Below are positions 47,138 to 59,122 of a stretch of DNA of 64,000 nt, in pieces (within the stretch, counting starts at the first letter, position 1; each line of letters begins with the position of its first letter). A model generated the notes under the pieces. The model saw only the letters and a program-made list of their open reading frames with translations. It had not been told where the DNA came from and searched no databases. This stretch comes from Carposina sasakii (Eukaryota > Arthropoda > Insecta > Lepidoptera > Carposinidae). Position numbers and translations under genes: made by a program. The stretch lies in contig CP053154.1 of assembly GCA_014607495.2 (NCBI GenBank), forward strand, positions 13,950,001-14,014,000. The letters run 5' to 3'.

Positions 47138-50074
47138 TATATGGGTGAATTTCCCAGGTACGTTTTTAGCGCGGCATGGATGAAAATCGTAGTGGAAAGT
47201 GCAAAATGCACATTTATTAATTTTTTTTCATTAAGTTCAGACAGTGATCTAGACTAACGTTTAAAACTTAAGACCAAAATCTAATTATTTACGCATTAAA
47301 AAAATTATCAAAAGCTCTAAATCTAATTGCGGTGCTATGTCCCCACTTTATTTGCAAAAATAAATTTGGCTATTTAAATTTTCGGGTGAATTAATTTAAC
47401 AGAATACATACATATTTTAAAAATACATTAAATGACACTATTATTTACACCATGAGCAGTAATTTAACTTAACCCGGTAGTACCTGTAACAGCTTTTTAA
47501 AAATGTCCCGCGGAAAAAGTCAATAACGCTGGCGCATTTTGAACATTACACTATTTCATCATAATGAATGAGATAGATGCTAAGCTATCTTTTCCCGCAC
47601 TGCCATCATATACCAAGTACAAGGATGTTTGATACACTGAACAGTTTTCCCGCCAAAAACGTAAGTATAACCTGCGGTGGCGCAGGAATACAAATTTATC
47701 ATATAACGGTGTCATGTGTATTTAAAAAACTAAAAGGCTGTTTAAAAAGAAATTTTACAGATGATTAAAGATTAGATGTATCGACGTAATTGCAAATGTA
47801 TTATTACATTTAAAATAATAGTGTCCGTTATAATTTGAAATTTGTTACTTAATTCTAAGTACGGTGTCGCAACTCCAGTGGCTCCGGTGGCAAAAAGAGG
47901 GCCACCGTTATTTAATAATGTCACCGTAATTTATATTTTGTCTTTTTATATACAGGATGACTGGAAAACGGGTATTATTTCTATTGAGATGTAAAAGTAC
48001 AGCCCATTTTCTACCTTCATGGGCAGGAAGACCCATTAAAAAAATTATGCCCCATTTTGTAATGTTTTTAAAATCACCTTATTATTAAATGGAAATGCAT
48101 AAAAAACTAAAATACTAAATAATTTCAGTAATTCAACTAGATAAATAAATAATCATTGGAGACAAAACAACAGACATCAACTTGGCATTGTCAGAGTACA
48201 ATTACCAAAAGGTTTATAATTTTTTTTCCTGATTCTTTCCCATTCATTCAAAATAATGATTTCACGTAATTCGCACACTTCATTAAACTAAATTCAAAAG
48301 GTATAATTATGAGAAAGCTTACCAACAGCTGACTAATAAGAATTTTAAAAGTGCTATCCTATGGCGCGACAACCTTTTTTAACAAGTAACCTAAGTTTGT
48401 AGTCAAATTAAAAAAATACAAAGGTGATGAACTGACATTATAATATATATATTATAGCATAGGAATCTTACTGCTATCCAAAGGCCTTTTCATGATGCAG
48501 TTCAACTCGAATCGAGGTCATACCGCCACCTCCATCTCGTCTTACTCCTACCCCAGGCAGCCGCTCTGTAGCATCCAGCCAGTTGCACTGTTCGTCTATC
48601 TTTCGGTGTCTAAACGACTACCATGGCCGGCACTTTTACTGTCCAGTTCCTTTTTGGTAGGCGATTAGCATACCTAATGGTTTTCCTGATGCAGTCTGAG
48701 CACTGTAGGTCAATCGATAGACATCATAAGTACACATATCGACAAGTAGACGTTATAAGATCATAGGAAGGGAACCGTTCCTAAATGAACTAAGTTCTTC
48801 CAGGCACTTAAGATTCATCTCTCAATATTAATAGCTGAGTAATAAGAATGTAATATTTTTCTGAGTCCTGACTGTTCTCAGAAAAAATGTCTATATATTG
48901 AATGTTCTACTGGCCTAGTAGGTGTACTCATGCACATAATTATTATCTACTTCAATCCCACGTTTTGTGATATTGATTATGACTTGGCCTTCAGTTCAAC
49001 CTCAAGGAAACCACCCAAAATTGATACTATAAATGAACAGTTACGAATAAACCCGAGTAACTTTGCGATAAACCCGAGTATCTTGAACAAGTACGCCTGA
49101 TGATAACAGAAGAGTTCTACATTCTACTTGCCTCAATATAACACTGCTATAGGCTGTAGCGCCACGGAATGTATTTATCGAAACCTTTATTGGTCAGCTG
49201 CTGGTAAGCTTTCTCATAATAAGTTACGCCTTTTTGAGTAGCTTATTAAATAAGGTATTTAGTTTGATAAAGGGTACGCATGACGCAGTATATTATTTTG
49301 AAAGAGTAGGGGCTTAATTGGCAAAAACATTTAACAAATTTTGCTTGACCATTCCATGTTGATAGATTTTTGGGAGGTCAAAGTATAAAATGTGATTAAT
49401 TTCTTATATGCCATTCTACTCCTCTAAAAGGAGATTTAAAAAAAAATCATAAAATGTCATATCTCCGATAACGTGAATTTCCGGAAGGGGTGTTCCTTAT
49501 ATATAAAGGTAGCTAACGAGGTGCACTTTCACATGTGAAAAGAAATGATCCTTATTTCTGGTTTTCGAAGATTTTTACGTACATATAAATAAATACGGCT
49601 AGGTTCTTGAAATGGAAAATACTCACTAGGAAGCATTTTAAAGTATGTAATAAAATATTTCCCTAACTGTTAACGTGTTCCTTAAATTTGTTATCATAGT
49701 TTCTAAGCTATAATCATGATGATAAACATTATTACCAACTAATAAACGAAAAATGTAAAGTTTTCAAGTTCTTATAAAATAAATAAAAAGGTAATTCGAA
49801 TGATGTTCTCCTGTATTTATAATTCCGCTGGTTGTAATAAATTTCAGTGGAGAGATTAACAATTTCGGTGGTTTGATAATAATATTGGTGGCGATTGAAA
49901 TTTTTAAATGCAGATATCTCAAGAAATAATACGTTTTTAACAATGTGTACCATATGACTGAATATTATATATTTTTAGCTATTACTTCGAATACAAAAAA
50001 GTTATAGAAAGTGGATATAAAATTTCGCCAGCGTAATTAGTCAAAAATCGAAGTTGTTGAAATTCACCCATATA
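47138..50074. mobile_element. possible 2.9-kb DNA element bounded by 16-bp inverted repeats
   Basis: TATATGGGTGAATTTC (47138-47153) recurs inverted without mismatch at 50059-50074. If the outer TA is a target duplication, the ends start TATGGGTGAATTTC. The interior has no long frame; it holds AT-rich DNA, a TACAGGATGAC end-like motif at 47954, a GC-richer block at 48480-48740, and scattered short repeats. Relationship to a known superfamily is not clear. Confidence 0.45.
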
Positions 50075-50079
50075 CCTAT

Positions 50080-51240
50080 ACATACATACATAGGTATATT
50101 AATGATCCTACATTAATTAACCCTATCTGAGTGTGTACTTAAAAAGAACTCTCAGAATATTGTGGAGCTACTATATTCCATGGGTTGTTAAACCTATTGA
50201 TTGATGAACCTATTTAAATTAAGATAAAGCGACCATCAATATAATAATTTTCAGAGTACAAACTTAACATACTTACATTAGATATTCTAATTGCGATGTA
50301 TATTTTCAAAGCTAAGGCAATTAGAATTTATATTAAAGTAAATTCAAAATGGCAATCAAAAGTTTGTTTATACGTTTGAGCACATTTAATTCGGAATAGC
50401 TAATAAATGCAAAAGGTTTATTGCAAAATAAATTTTAATTGGTCTGCTTTCGTACAACGATCTTTCTTATTTACATAGTTTGATATATTTTAACGTTTGT
50501 TGCGGCAAATTCTCAAAAGAACTTATTTTAGTTTATGCTGTTTAAAAAGAAAATTACTATTTGTTAATTAAAAATATAACTTAAGCACCACTTACAATAT
50601 AGATTTTTAGAACCAGCTCAAGACTAAACTGTTCTTTCCTACGGTTAGATAGCCTATCTGAAGGATACTTTAAACTATTAAGATGGAGATAGCATCAACT
50701 TTATCCTTCTGGCCATTGGGGCGGTCTGCCCTGAACGTAGGTTCCAAAATAAAGCGATTAACAAACAAGTGAACCCATAATATGAAACTATTTCCGTAAC
50801 CAAACTTACACAAACAAATTTCAATAGAGAGAAAGGAAAAAAATCTCCATAAAAATGTCCAATACTTTTAACAGCAAACCGTGGAATTGGAATTCTCACA
50901 GCAAAGCACACAATTACACACACAGTGGTAAGCGTTAAACGTGTCGCCGGAAAAAATGGAAAGACCTAGAGGTCGATTTTCTCGTCACTCGAGATATCGC
51001 TGAATTGGACAAAATTTATTTACACAAGTGTTTATAAAAACGGCAGATTAGTTTATATTAACGGCATTTTCCGCAGTAGCTGCATCGTAATACACGTTAC
51101 ATATTGTGTACTTCTCATGATTCCCATCGAGATCGAATGCTGGCAGTTTATAAGAAGCAAAAGTGAAATAAATTTCATACATCTATTCATGTATCGGACA
51201 TTTTTTAAATTCACATGTAAATAAGTTTTGCTAAGGCGTG
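50080..51240. other. no gene recognised
   Basis: AT-rich, no repeat landmark noticed. Confidence 0.45.
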
Positions 51241-51246
51241 ATTCTC

Positions 51247-51442
51247 TAGAATACATCAGCTGCATCTCCTTTCATGTATGTCATTATCTATGGAATTGAC
51301 TAAGAAAGTCACGGTCGTTCCTTCTTGTAATGAGCTGGCAACTAGCATCTTCTGCATCTGATGTTCCATCAATCTGCTGTCCTAAACTTTGTAGGGTCTT
51401 AGTTCTTAATCTCACTATCCCATTTTGGGAACACAGTCAATC
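51247..51442 (+). repeat. ACTCGGGCATTCTC family copy
   Basis: TAGAATACATCAGCTGCATC, GACTAAGAAAGTCACGGTCG, CCCATTTTGGGAACACAGTC; a MITE follows immediately. Confidence 0.55.
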
Positions 51443-51444
51443 TA

Positions 51445-51528
51445 TACAGGGTGTTTTTTTGTGGCCACCTTTAACGAAGGGTACGTATTCTATACATGAA
51501 ATAAAGTAAGTTTATGCCAAAAAAAATG

Positions 51529-51568
<40 letters not shown>

Positions 51569-51835
51569 AAATTCCTTGATCGTGCGAAATTTATAGTGTC
51601 TAGTGTTTATGTTAGTTTTTTTATAGACAGATATTAATTATTTTTCGTGAAAAAATCCTGCTACGCGCGTCTATGTGCATTTATGCAGAAAAACGCAGTC
51701 TATTTACTCAACTTTGGACCCTAATATTTTGGAAACCAGACACTTCCCAGGTATGCTTCCATGGAGAAAAATGATCGTGATGATGAGGAGATTCCGTAGT
51801 TTTCGGGAACGTTGACGACCAAAAATCATCCTGTA
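51445..51835. mobile_element. mariner-like MITE, second family (copy 1)
   Basis: TACAGGGTGTTTTTTTG at the left and the complement of TACAGGATGATTTTTGG at the right bound 391 bases and are flanked by TA on each side. The interior contains a 27-base T tract (51535-51561). An inverted-orientation copy is at 59.1 kb. Confidence 0.75.
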
Positions 51836-52044
51836 TAGAATGTCGAGTGACGCGAGAATAGGGTTCCATGCAGTTTTATGCAGACTCTGCACTTATTGTG
51901 CGGAGATTGCACCAAAATCAGGAAGCGTTGGAACATGTTGAAAGTTTTTCAGGGCTTTAAATACAAATTGAATTAATTTAGGATTATAATGTTTTGGGTT
52001 TAGTTTGGTTAATATTTCCATAATAAACATAATATAAAAACGAA

Positions 52045-52105
52045 TGTGATCCCGAAATGGGGTAGCCAATACTGCAGGACCATAAAGGAAATCCTTCTCA
52101 TCTTC
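52045..52105 (-). repeat. ACTCGGGCATTCTC family 3' fragment, minus strand
   Basis: GATCCCGAAATGGGGTAGCC and AATACTGCAGGACCATAAAG are the reversed 3' landmarks. Confidence 0.5.
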
Positions 52106-52748
52106 ATGGTTCATTTACAATTCACAACTATTTATTTACTGTTATTTATTTTCAAATAATTTTTTAGTTCATAAATGTAAATTAGACTTTATATTGAATA
52201 AATGATTTCATTGTGGTTACGTAAATAATATTTTGAGTAGCTCTATTAAAATTTGCGCAGCGTCGCGTCTCAGTGTGATCTGACCCTAAGTTTGCAAGAC
52301 AAAGCCCGCCCAAGGTGCATGTGATTAGTATTCTTCGCTGCCATTCTCCAAAGCTCGACTTGACTACGCTCGCGTAATTACACACATAATGCTGAGAGAT
52401 AAATGCAACCTTAGAGAAAAATGACAGCTTTTCGTTGATAGAGTAGGTACATACCTATCTACTTGGTGTAACAGAAACATTGGATATACCTAGTATACTG
52501 TCGACTTTCGCCTTTGTGATTTTTACCATCGACAATTTTACTAAGCTATGATGATTGCACCTAACTAGCCTTAGCGACCGTAACTTTTGACTTGGCGGTG
52601 GGCGATAAATCCTATGGATAAATCTAACAAAGTATGACAAATTTCAACATATACTTACGAGAAACATAGGGTCGGTACCACTTTGTTCGGGTTTGTGCGA
52701 TATAATAATTGTTTTTTAATAAAAAAATCAGGCACCCTACCTGATAAC

Positions 52749-52797
52749 GTAGACCGGTTGACCATCCTGTAAAACAGGAACTGGTCAACCGATCTAC
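52749..52797. repeat. short perfect-looking hairpin
   Basis: Arms GTAGACCGGTTGACCA and TGGTCAACCGATCTAC pair with one mismatch; TCCTGT and ACAGGA extend the stem inside, leaving a loop of three A. At 49 bases it is short for an animal microRNA precursor. Confidence 0.5.
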
Positions 52798-53344
52798 CAT
52801 ATACCTACACGCTAGCACTGAATAGTTTTTAAGTCAGTTATAGAAATTTTTCCCCTTCTGTAAATATATAATGTTAGTTGTTTGGTCATATAAATTAAAT
52901 TTTTTATAAAAAATCAGATAAGTAAAACATTTTGTCGTTATTCTACATCTACAACATTTCGTTTTCATATCGGTATCTATTGTTTGGTTTGTGTTCCACA
53001 TACGCAAGCAACTAATAAGTATTCCAATGTAAATATGTTATGTTATGTAGATTTTATCAGGTAAAATCAATATCCCTAACGATATTGAAAGCGTGGGATC
53101 ACTCGAACGGAACCTTCTATGTACATATAGTCCACATACATTATGTACACAATATTAGTATTTAGTTACCGAAGATAGTAATAACCATTAGTTATCAGTG
53201 TATACTAGGTAAATATTATACCCGTATGTATAAAGTAAAACTGTGTTCAAAGTCACCTTGCAAAAGTAAACAAGGTGATGGTGACATTGTTAAAGAAATG
53301 TTAATGGGATCCAGTCATGATAAAATTTATTGATTGATTGATTG

Positions 53345-53820
53345 ATATAACATACATAAAACTCACGCCTCTTTCTCGGAGGGGTAGGCAGAGATCACGG
53401 ATTTCCACTTGCTACGGTCCTGACACATCTCTTTCGCTTCGTTTCCTTTCATGGTATTCCTCATGCGCGCTCATCGGTTTAGAGTACTTTGACCTTTCTC
53501 TAGAATTTAACCAATTTGATCGGTGAAAGTCTGGCGAGGTCTTCCTCTTCCACCTCTTCCATCCACTCTTCCGTTGTAAACTTTCTTTGTCAATCTACTT
53601 TTATTTATTCTTTCCACGTGCCCAAACTACCTAAACATACCTTTCTTAATCTTCGTCCCAATGTCCTCATTTATACAACATTTCTTTCTTATTCTGTCTT
53701 TCCAAGTGTCTCCACACATACTTCTCAATGCTCTCATTTCACTGTATTCACTTGACCGTGGTGTTTTGGTTTCTGCCAAAGTCAACTTTCACCACCATAG
53801 ATAAGAGTCGGCACCAAAAC
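53345..53820 (-). pseudogene. decayed LINE ORF2 C-terminus (second RTE-like copy)
   Basis: On the minus strand the sequence reads VLVPTLIYGGES, then MRALRSMCGDTWKDRIRKK, FGHVERINKSRLTKKVYNGR and GRGRPRQTFTDQ, with stops and a frameshift between blocks. These blocks are the familiar end of RTE-like LINE ORF2 proteins, after the polymerase domain. It differs from the copy at 45 kb, so it belongs to another subfamily. Confidence 0.7.
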
Positions 53821-53934
53821 ACCTCTATAAATTGATATAATAACATGTATTACAGTAACAGGTACACTGTTGTCAGGCTTGAAACTTAAGGGCGTAAGTA
53901 CATTGTGTATTACATCTTATTCCTCATGACTATA

Positions 53935-54215
53935 CACGTGGTGCCGACAGAATATGGCCGCGTGCTGCCGGCAGAGTAGAATTCGTACCACCCCATGTCT
54001 GCCCGTGGGTATCGTACGTGGCGATTAAGGGTTCCCGGGAGGTGGGCAGCAGCGCCTCCCGTGTTGACAACATAGTTCAAAATACAAACTGCGGTCACTA
54101 ACCCGCCTGCCCAGCGTGGTGACTATGGACAAATACCACCCATTGCAGTCTTGTGGCATGCCCTGGGGGAGGCCTACGCCCACCAGTGAACTGCAATAGG
54201 CTGATGAAGATGATG
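53935..54215 (-). repeat. CATCATCAGCC family copy
   Basis: GTGCTGCCGGCAGAGTAGAA...GGCATGCCCTGGGGGAGGCC...GAACTGCAATAGGCTGATG is a nearly full minus-strand copy ending in GATGATGATG. Confidence 0.65.
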
Positions 54216-54939
54216 ATGATATACAGTACACCCCTACACTACATGGACATAATACAGACATATAGACACGGTTGTATTTACAAAATGGAGTAGTTAAAAC
54301 TGCAGAATATGTTAATTAACGCTACTACTAATAACAACAACCATTAAAATAACAAAATGTATTTTTGTGAAACTGGTTTAAAGGAAAAAGGTTTTAACAA
54401 AACTCTTCCCGGAATATGTAATATTGCAACCTCTTTTCAGTTATAAAAAAAAATGTAAACAAATCTAACAGCGCCATTTGGTCCATGTAATTAAATTTGT
54501 TAATATTCTGATATAAAAATATAAGCAATAGCAACATAAAAATCAGCCATTTTAAATTGTACACTCGTAACAAACTTACCTACTCCTCAAGCAAATTGTG
54601 CACTTGGAAAAACAAATTCTACGCTATTTCCATAAAGTTCAAAACGCTGTCTTGCGTACGTTGTTGAGTGTATCTAGCGATGTCGTCTCTAGTTGAACGT
54701 ATGAAGGAAGTGCGACGAGGAGATGTTATAATGTAGACAAATGACTACTAAAGTAGACTAAACAGTTCAGTGTGAACCAATTACTGTCTAATATCTGACA
54801 GGCATTTTCAGCAGATCCAATAAAAAATGCAGCACGCACAATTTAAAAACTCAATGACCTATAAAAACATACATACATACACACGCCTGTTTCCTAAATA
54901 CTTATATACTGTATCCGGATACTCTGGAAACACCGAACA

Positions 54940-57171
54940 TGTCCAACCCTATCTAGCAAAGGTGAATTTGAGACTTACGCAAGGAGGTATAGAAAAATCG
55001 TTAAATTAACCCAAAAAGCACAAAATAATTACTTCATTAATTCGGCGCAAAATAAATCACAAGCTACATGGAAAATCATTAACAATCCTAAGAAAAACTA
55101 TCCATCGGGAACTATTTCATCTTTAAACATTAATGGGAACATTGTCACTGACCCTAGCTTAATTGCGAAAAGTTTTAACGATTTTTTTATAGATGGCATT
55201 CAATCTGATGATAGTTTTAAAAATACTTCTAATCTGGCATGGAACCAATGTAACTCTTTATTCATGGCTCCGACATTACCTGATGATATAATTAAAGTTA
55301 TAAAATCGCTTAATAATACGCGTAGTACTGGATACGATGGTATAAATACACTTGTAGTCAAATACACATCAATTGTAATTGCACCTGTTATAAGTTTTTT
55401 AATAAATTTATCCATCGAGCACGGGATATTCCCAGAAAAATTAAAGCTAACTATCATAAAACCTATTTTTAAAAGGGAAGATCGTGAAAATATGAAATGC
55501 TATAGACCAGTAGCCCTTATCCCTATATTTTCAAAAATTTTTGAAAAAATTATCTATAATAGTATGTACACCTTTATTGAAAAGAATGACATTTTGGTCA
55601 AGGAACAAAACGGATTTAGAAAAGGCAAAAGTATCAATATGGCTTTATATGAATTTCTATCAAAAGTAACAAGGAGCATGAATAATAGAATACCCGCCAT
55701 TGCATTGTATATGGATATGACTAAAGCTTTTGACTATGTTGACCACGATATTCTATTGAATAAATTGAGCAAATGCGGCATTCGTGGAAACATTCATAAA
55801 CTGATCGATTCATACTATTTAGGAGGCAGGCAACAGAGGACACAAATAGCTAAAATATGTCCAAAATCTAAAATAGAGAGAATATATTTATCTGACATTA
55901 GAACAGTCTATTATGGCGTTCCTCAGGGAAGTATTCTAGGACCGCTACTGTTCCTTATATATATAAATGATATGCCAAAGATAACGCCACATCCAATGAC
56001 CTTATTTGCAGATGATAGCACAGTTCTTTTTATAAATAATGATTCAAGTAATATAATTGATTTCCAATGTAATATAAATAATACACTGAAACTGATAATA
56101 CAATGGTTAAATTTTAATAATCTCAAAATCAATTTAGATAAGACAAAAATAATGAATTTTAGACAAAGAAAAACAACACCACAACTTTTAAATATAAATT
56201 ATGAATCCAAAAATATTGAGGAGACAGAGACTACAAAATTCTTGGGCCTGCAAATTGATAATAAATTAAATTGGAAAACTCATATTGAAACTATATGCAA
56301 TAAACTTAGTAGATATTCATACACTCTTTACCAACTCCGTAAAGTGGTGAATCAGCATGCAGTACTCACTGCCTACCACGGATATGTTGCATCAACTCTT
56401 AGGTATGGTATTATTTTCTGGGGTAATTCAACAAATAGAGACGATATTTTTAAAGCACAAAAACGATGCATTCGGTCCATGTGTTTTCTTAAACAAACGG
56501 ATACTTGTAAACCGCATTTTATAAGATTAAAAATACTTACACTCCCATCTATTTACATCTATGAGAGTGTGTTATTTGTTCGGCAAAATATACATTTATT
56601 TGAATATCGTACCCGAGAACGACATAAAAACAAACTCTGTTTGAATCCAGCTAAAACTAAATTACAGCAAGAGAGTATTTTTTGTATGGGTGCAAAATTG
56701 TTCAACAAGCTGCCAGAAGCATTGCGGGGTAATATAACTATTAATAGTTTTAAACATAATGTGCGCGCACTTCTTATCGAAAAGGCATATTATGCAGTTA
56801 AAGATTACTTAGATGACAAATTATGATACTCTGTAAGCTATTTAACTGATTGACATAATATTTGAATACCAACCATTTTGGGATACCTATAGTATTATTT
56901 GACCATAATATTTTTTACTATAACACATTTAATTTTATGAATATGGCTTGGTGGTATTGTATAATTTATTGTAGACTTTGTTATTTGTGACCATAAAATA
57001 ATTTATGACATTTATTATTGACTTGATTTGATTTATTATTATTGTATTAGAATTTATTTGGAATTTAACATTTTTGTACGCCCACGGGTAGGACATAGAG
57101 ATACTTTTGCATGTACCAAACACCTTATATACCTATGATCCACAAATAAAGAATATTTGATTTGATTTGAT
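54940..57171 (+). mobile_element. 5'-truncated LINE retrotransposon (jockey/CR1-type group) with open reverse transcriptase
   Basis: The element holds the linker region, reverse transcriptase and C-terminal part of a LINE ORF2, then about 345 bases of 3' UTR with an AATAAA at 57145-57150. It ends at 57171 in three repeats of TTTGA instead of poly(A). Microsatellite-like 3' ends are known from CR1-type LINEs. The endonuclease and ORF1 are missing. The 5' junction lies somewhere in 54898-54964, just after a TACATACA-containing dispersed repeat. No target duplication was recognised. Confidence 0.85.
54964..56826 (+). CDS. LINE ORF2 fragment: reverse transcriptase, open to the stop codon
   Basis: The protein copies LINE RNA into DNA at the target site. 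The frame is open from 54898 and resembles LINE from about 54964 (YARRYRKIVKLTQKAQNNYF), although its first ATG is only at 55264. Counting from that ATG: QNGFRKG near 115-121, palm motif A YMDMTKAFD at 149-157, GVPQGSILGP at 218-227, and the catalytic FADD box at 248-251. A thumb-like segment KFLGLQIDNKLNW follows. The C-terminus holds the KLFNKLPEAL...FK pattern common to jockey/CR1-type elements. All three catalytic aspartates are present and there is no stop or frameshift. The protein is incomplete because the upstream endonuclease is gone, so the copy cannot be autonomous. The unbroken frame points to a fairly recent insertion. Confidence 0.85.
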   Translation, partial: EFETYARRYRKIVKLTQKAQNNYFINSAQNKSQATWKIINNPKKNYPSGTISSLNINGNIVTDPSLIAKSFNDFFIDGIQSDDSFKNTSNLAWNQCNSLFMAPTLPDDIIKVIKSLNNTRSTGYDGINTLVVKYTSIVIAPVISFLINLSIEHGIFPEKLKLTIIKPIFKREDRENMKCYRPVALIPIFSKIFEKIIYNSMYTFIEKNDILVKEQNGFRKGKSINMALYEFLSKVTRSMNNRIPAIALYMDMTKAFDYVDHDILLNKLSKCGIRGNIHKLIDSYYLGGRQQRTQIAKICPKSKIERIYLSDIRTVYYGVPQGSILGPLLFLIYINDMPKITPHPMTLFADDSTVLFINNDSSNIIDFQCNINNTLKLIIQWLNFNNLKINLDKTKIMNFRQRKTTPQLLNINYESKNIEETETTKFLGLQIDNKLNWKTHIETICNKLSRYSYTLYQLRKVVNQHAVLTAYHGYVASTLRYGIIFWGNSTNRDDIFKAQKRCIRSMCFLKQTDTCKPHFIRLKILTLPSIYIYESVLFVRQNIHLFEYRTRERHKNKLCLNPAKTKLQQESIFCMGAKLFNKLPEALRGNITINSFKHNVRALLIEKAYYAVKDYLDDKL

Positions 57172-57174
57172 ACT

Positions 57175-58660
57175 ACTTACATATATACATAAGAGTGGTA
57201 CGGGGTGAGCCTACCGCCGCTTTTCAACCAACCGACCAATAACGAATCCAATAGGAAATATTTCCGTGCCATTTTAAATAGGTATTATAAGCGTCAGAGC
57301 CTCGTCCGATAAATAAATAAATAACAATGTGAACTACGGGCAGGTGAGGTTTGTTTGTTGCTTGTATGTTTGAAGGTTGAGTTTGGGTTCGAACCCACGT
57401 ACACCCGAAAATAGGGCATGTAAAGTCACCTGCTCCATCCTAATGCTACTTCCTCCATGATTGAACCATTTATCAAAGACGTCGGAATAAAACTCGCAGT
57501 TACTGTATTCAAGCCTGATGCTTCAATAGTAATAGGACTGGCGTCTCAGAAAAATGAGCGATTGCTCGAAATTCGCGCCAAGTTTAGTTGGAGAACTAGG
57601 GTTCAGTAGTTCATAATAAGATAAGAAGTTACAGATGTAATATTTATAATTTGTCCTTATGTTTAGCTAGTCAGACTTAGCATGCAAAATATCTACACAC
57701 AGTATATATTATTTAGATTTCTATAATTGTACACAGCATAATATATAGTAACTCATAGGTAATGTTAATTTTTTTTAGCAATCTTCACAGTACATTTACT
57801 TAGATGTGAGGGTAATCCTTAAAATTGATGGAAAAAGGGATAGTTACTTGAAAAATTAAATGAAAAAATTACATTAATTATTTAACATGGTACAGATATT
57901 GTTACATTCTTATATCAGAGACATGTTTTGCTAAATGTGGCATACAAACATTTAATTTATTTAAAAATCTTACAAAATTTGATTAGTGGAAAATCTGTAC
58001 GATTCAAAATGCCTTTTGTTATACGGCGTTTTACATGCCTCTAAGATATACATCTACTTATTACGATATAACTATCAAGTTTCATCAAAATCTGTTAAGT
58101 AATTTTTATGTTAAGAAGTAACAGACGCGCAAACATCTTAATATTACAATTTTATTTAAATTGGTTGGATGAAAGGAAACCCAGAAATAAATTCACTAAA
58201 ATCAGTCTACGGAACCTCTGCAATAATAATTTGAAAAAAGAATTTTATCGCGCGATGAGGAATGGCAGGCGTTTTGTGACGGCACTGATGACGTGACGGC
58301 TTCTGATTGGCTAATTAGTCTGACAGCATGGCGGCATATGATAAAAGTAATTTGTCAAATTCTGCACTTTATTTCTAATCCATGTTTTGCTGAGGGCTGT
58401 TCCAACCTGTCCAATGAAGAATAGATTTGATGCTGTCTTTCTCTAAAACTTCATTTATATATCTATAGTCTTATATATTATAACTATCTCTATAGTCTAT
58501 CTTGATCATTAGAAAAATCAACCCGGATATCAATTTGTTAATCAGAAATTAATCTTAGTATAATAGGTACAAATAGGTATTAGTTAAAAACGTCTGTCAA
58601 GCTTTAGTATTCTTGATATTATATTTTGATCAATATTAAGCTTGGCTACTGATTAATTCA
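57175..58660. other. no gene recognised
   Basis: A GGGTTCGAACCC palindrome at 57387-57398 resembles a B box, but no tRNA fold surrounds it. Confidence 0.4.
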
Positions 58661-58664
58661 AATC

Positions 58665-58830
58665 AAATGCGCCTCCTGTATTTACAACATAGTCCAAAAT
58701 ACAAACTGCGGTCACCAACCCGCCTGCCCAGCATGGTGACTATATGAAAAAACACTGTAGCTCTGTGGCGTACCCTGGGGGAGGCATACGTCCACAATAC
58801 GTCGGCAGTGGACTGCAATAGACTGATGCC
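58665..58830 (-). repeat. CATCATCAGCC family fragment
   Basis: GCGCCTCCTGTATTTACAAC, GGTCACCAACCCGCCTGCCC and GTGGACTGCAATAGACTGAT form a minus-strand copy lacking the far end. Confidence 0.6.
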
Positions 58831-59122
58831 GATGACAGATCAAAGAATTTGCCCTCAATGGATGAATGAATGGGCGTAGAAAACTGAAATCCTAAGTTTG
58901 TTCTGGTAGAGGACTACTTAAATGAAATCAGATTTTTTAACGTAACGTCATGGGTAGCTTCTAGTATCTCATGTGAATTTGTTATTGCTCTTCTTTATAG
59001 ACTTCTTTCAAACACTTTTAACTGGAATTCTGTCCTAAACAGATGATTAAACAAGCCATTTCTTTTGTGAATTATTATCTAATAGCGTTTATATAAAATA
59101 GGCTATCTATAGGCTTCTTTTA

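Noticed and set aside
52749..52797. microRNA precursor
   Set aside because: The stem-loop is too short and its loop too small for a typical animal precursor.
57360..57410. tRNA B box GGGTTCGAACCC
   Set aside because: The motif is a palindrome and no A box or stems lie at the right distance.
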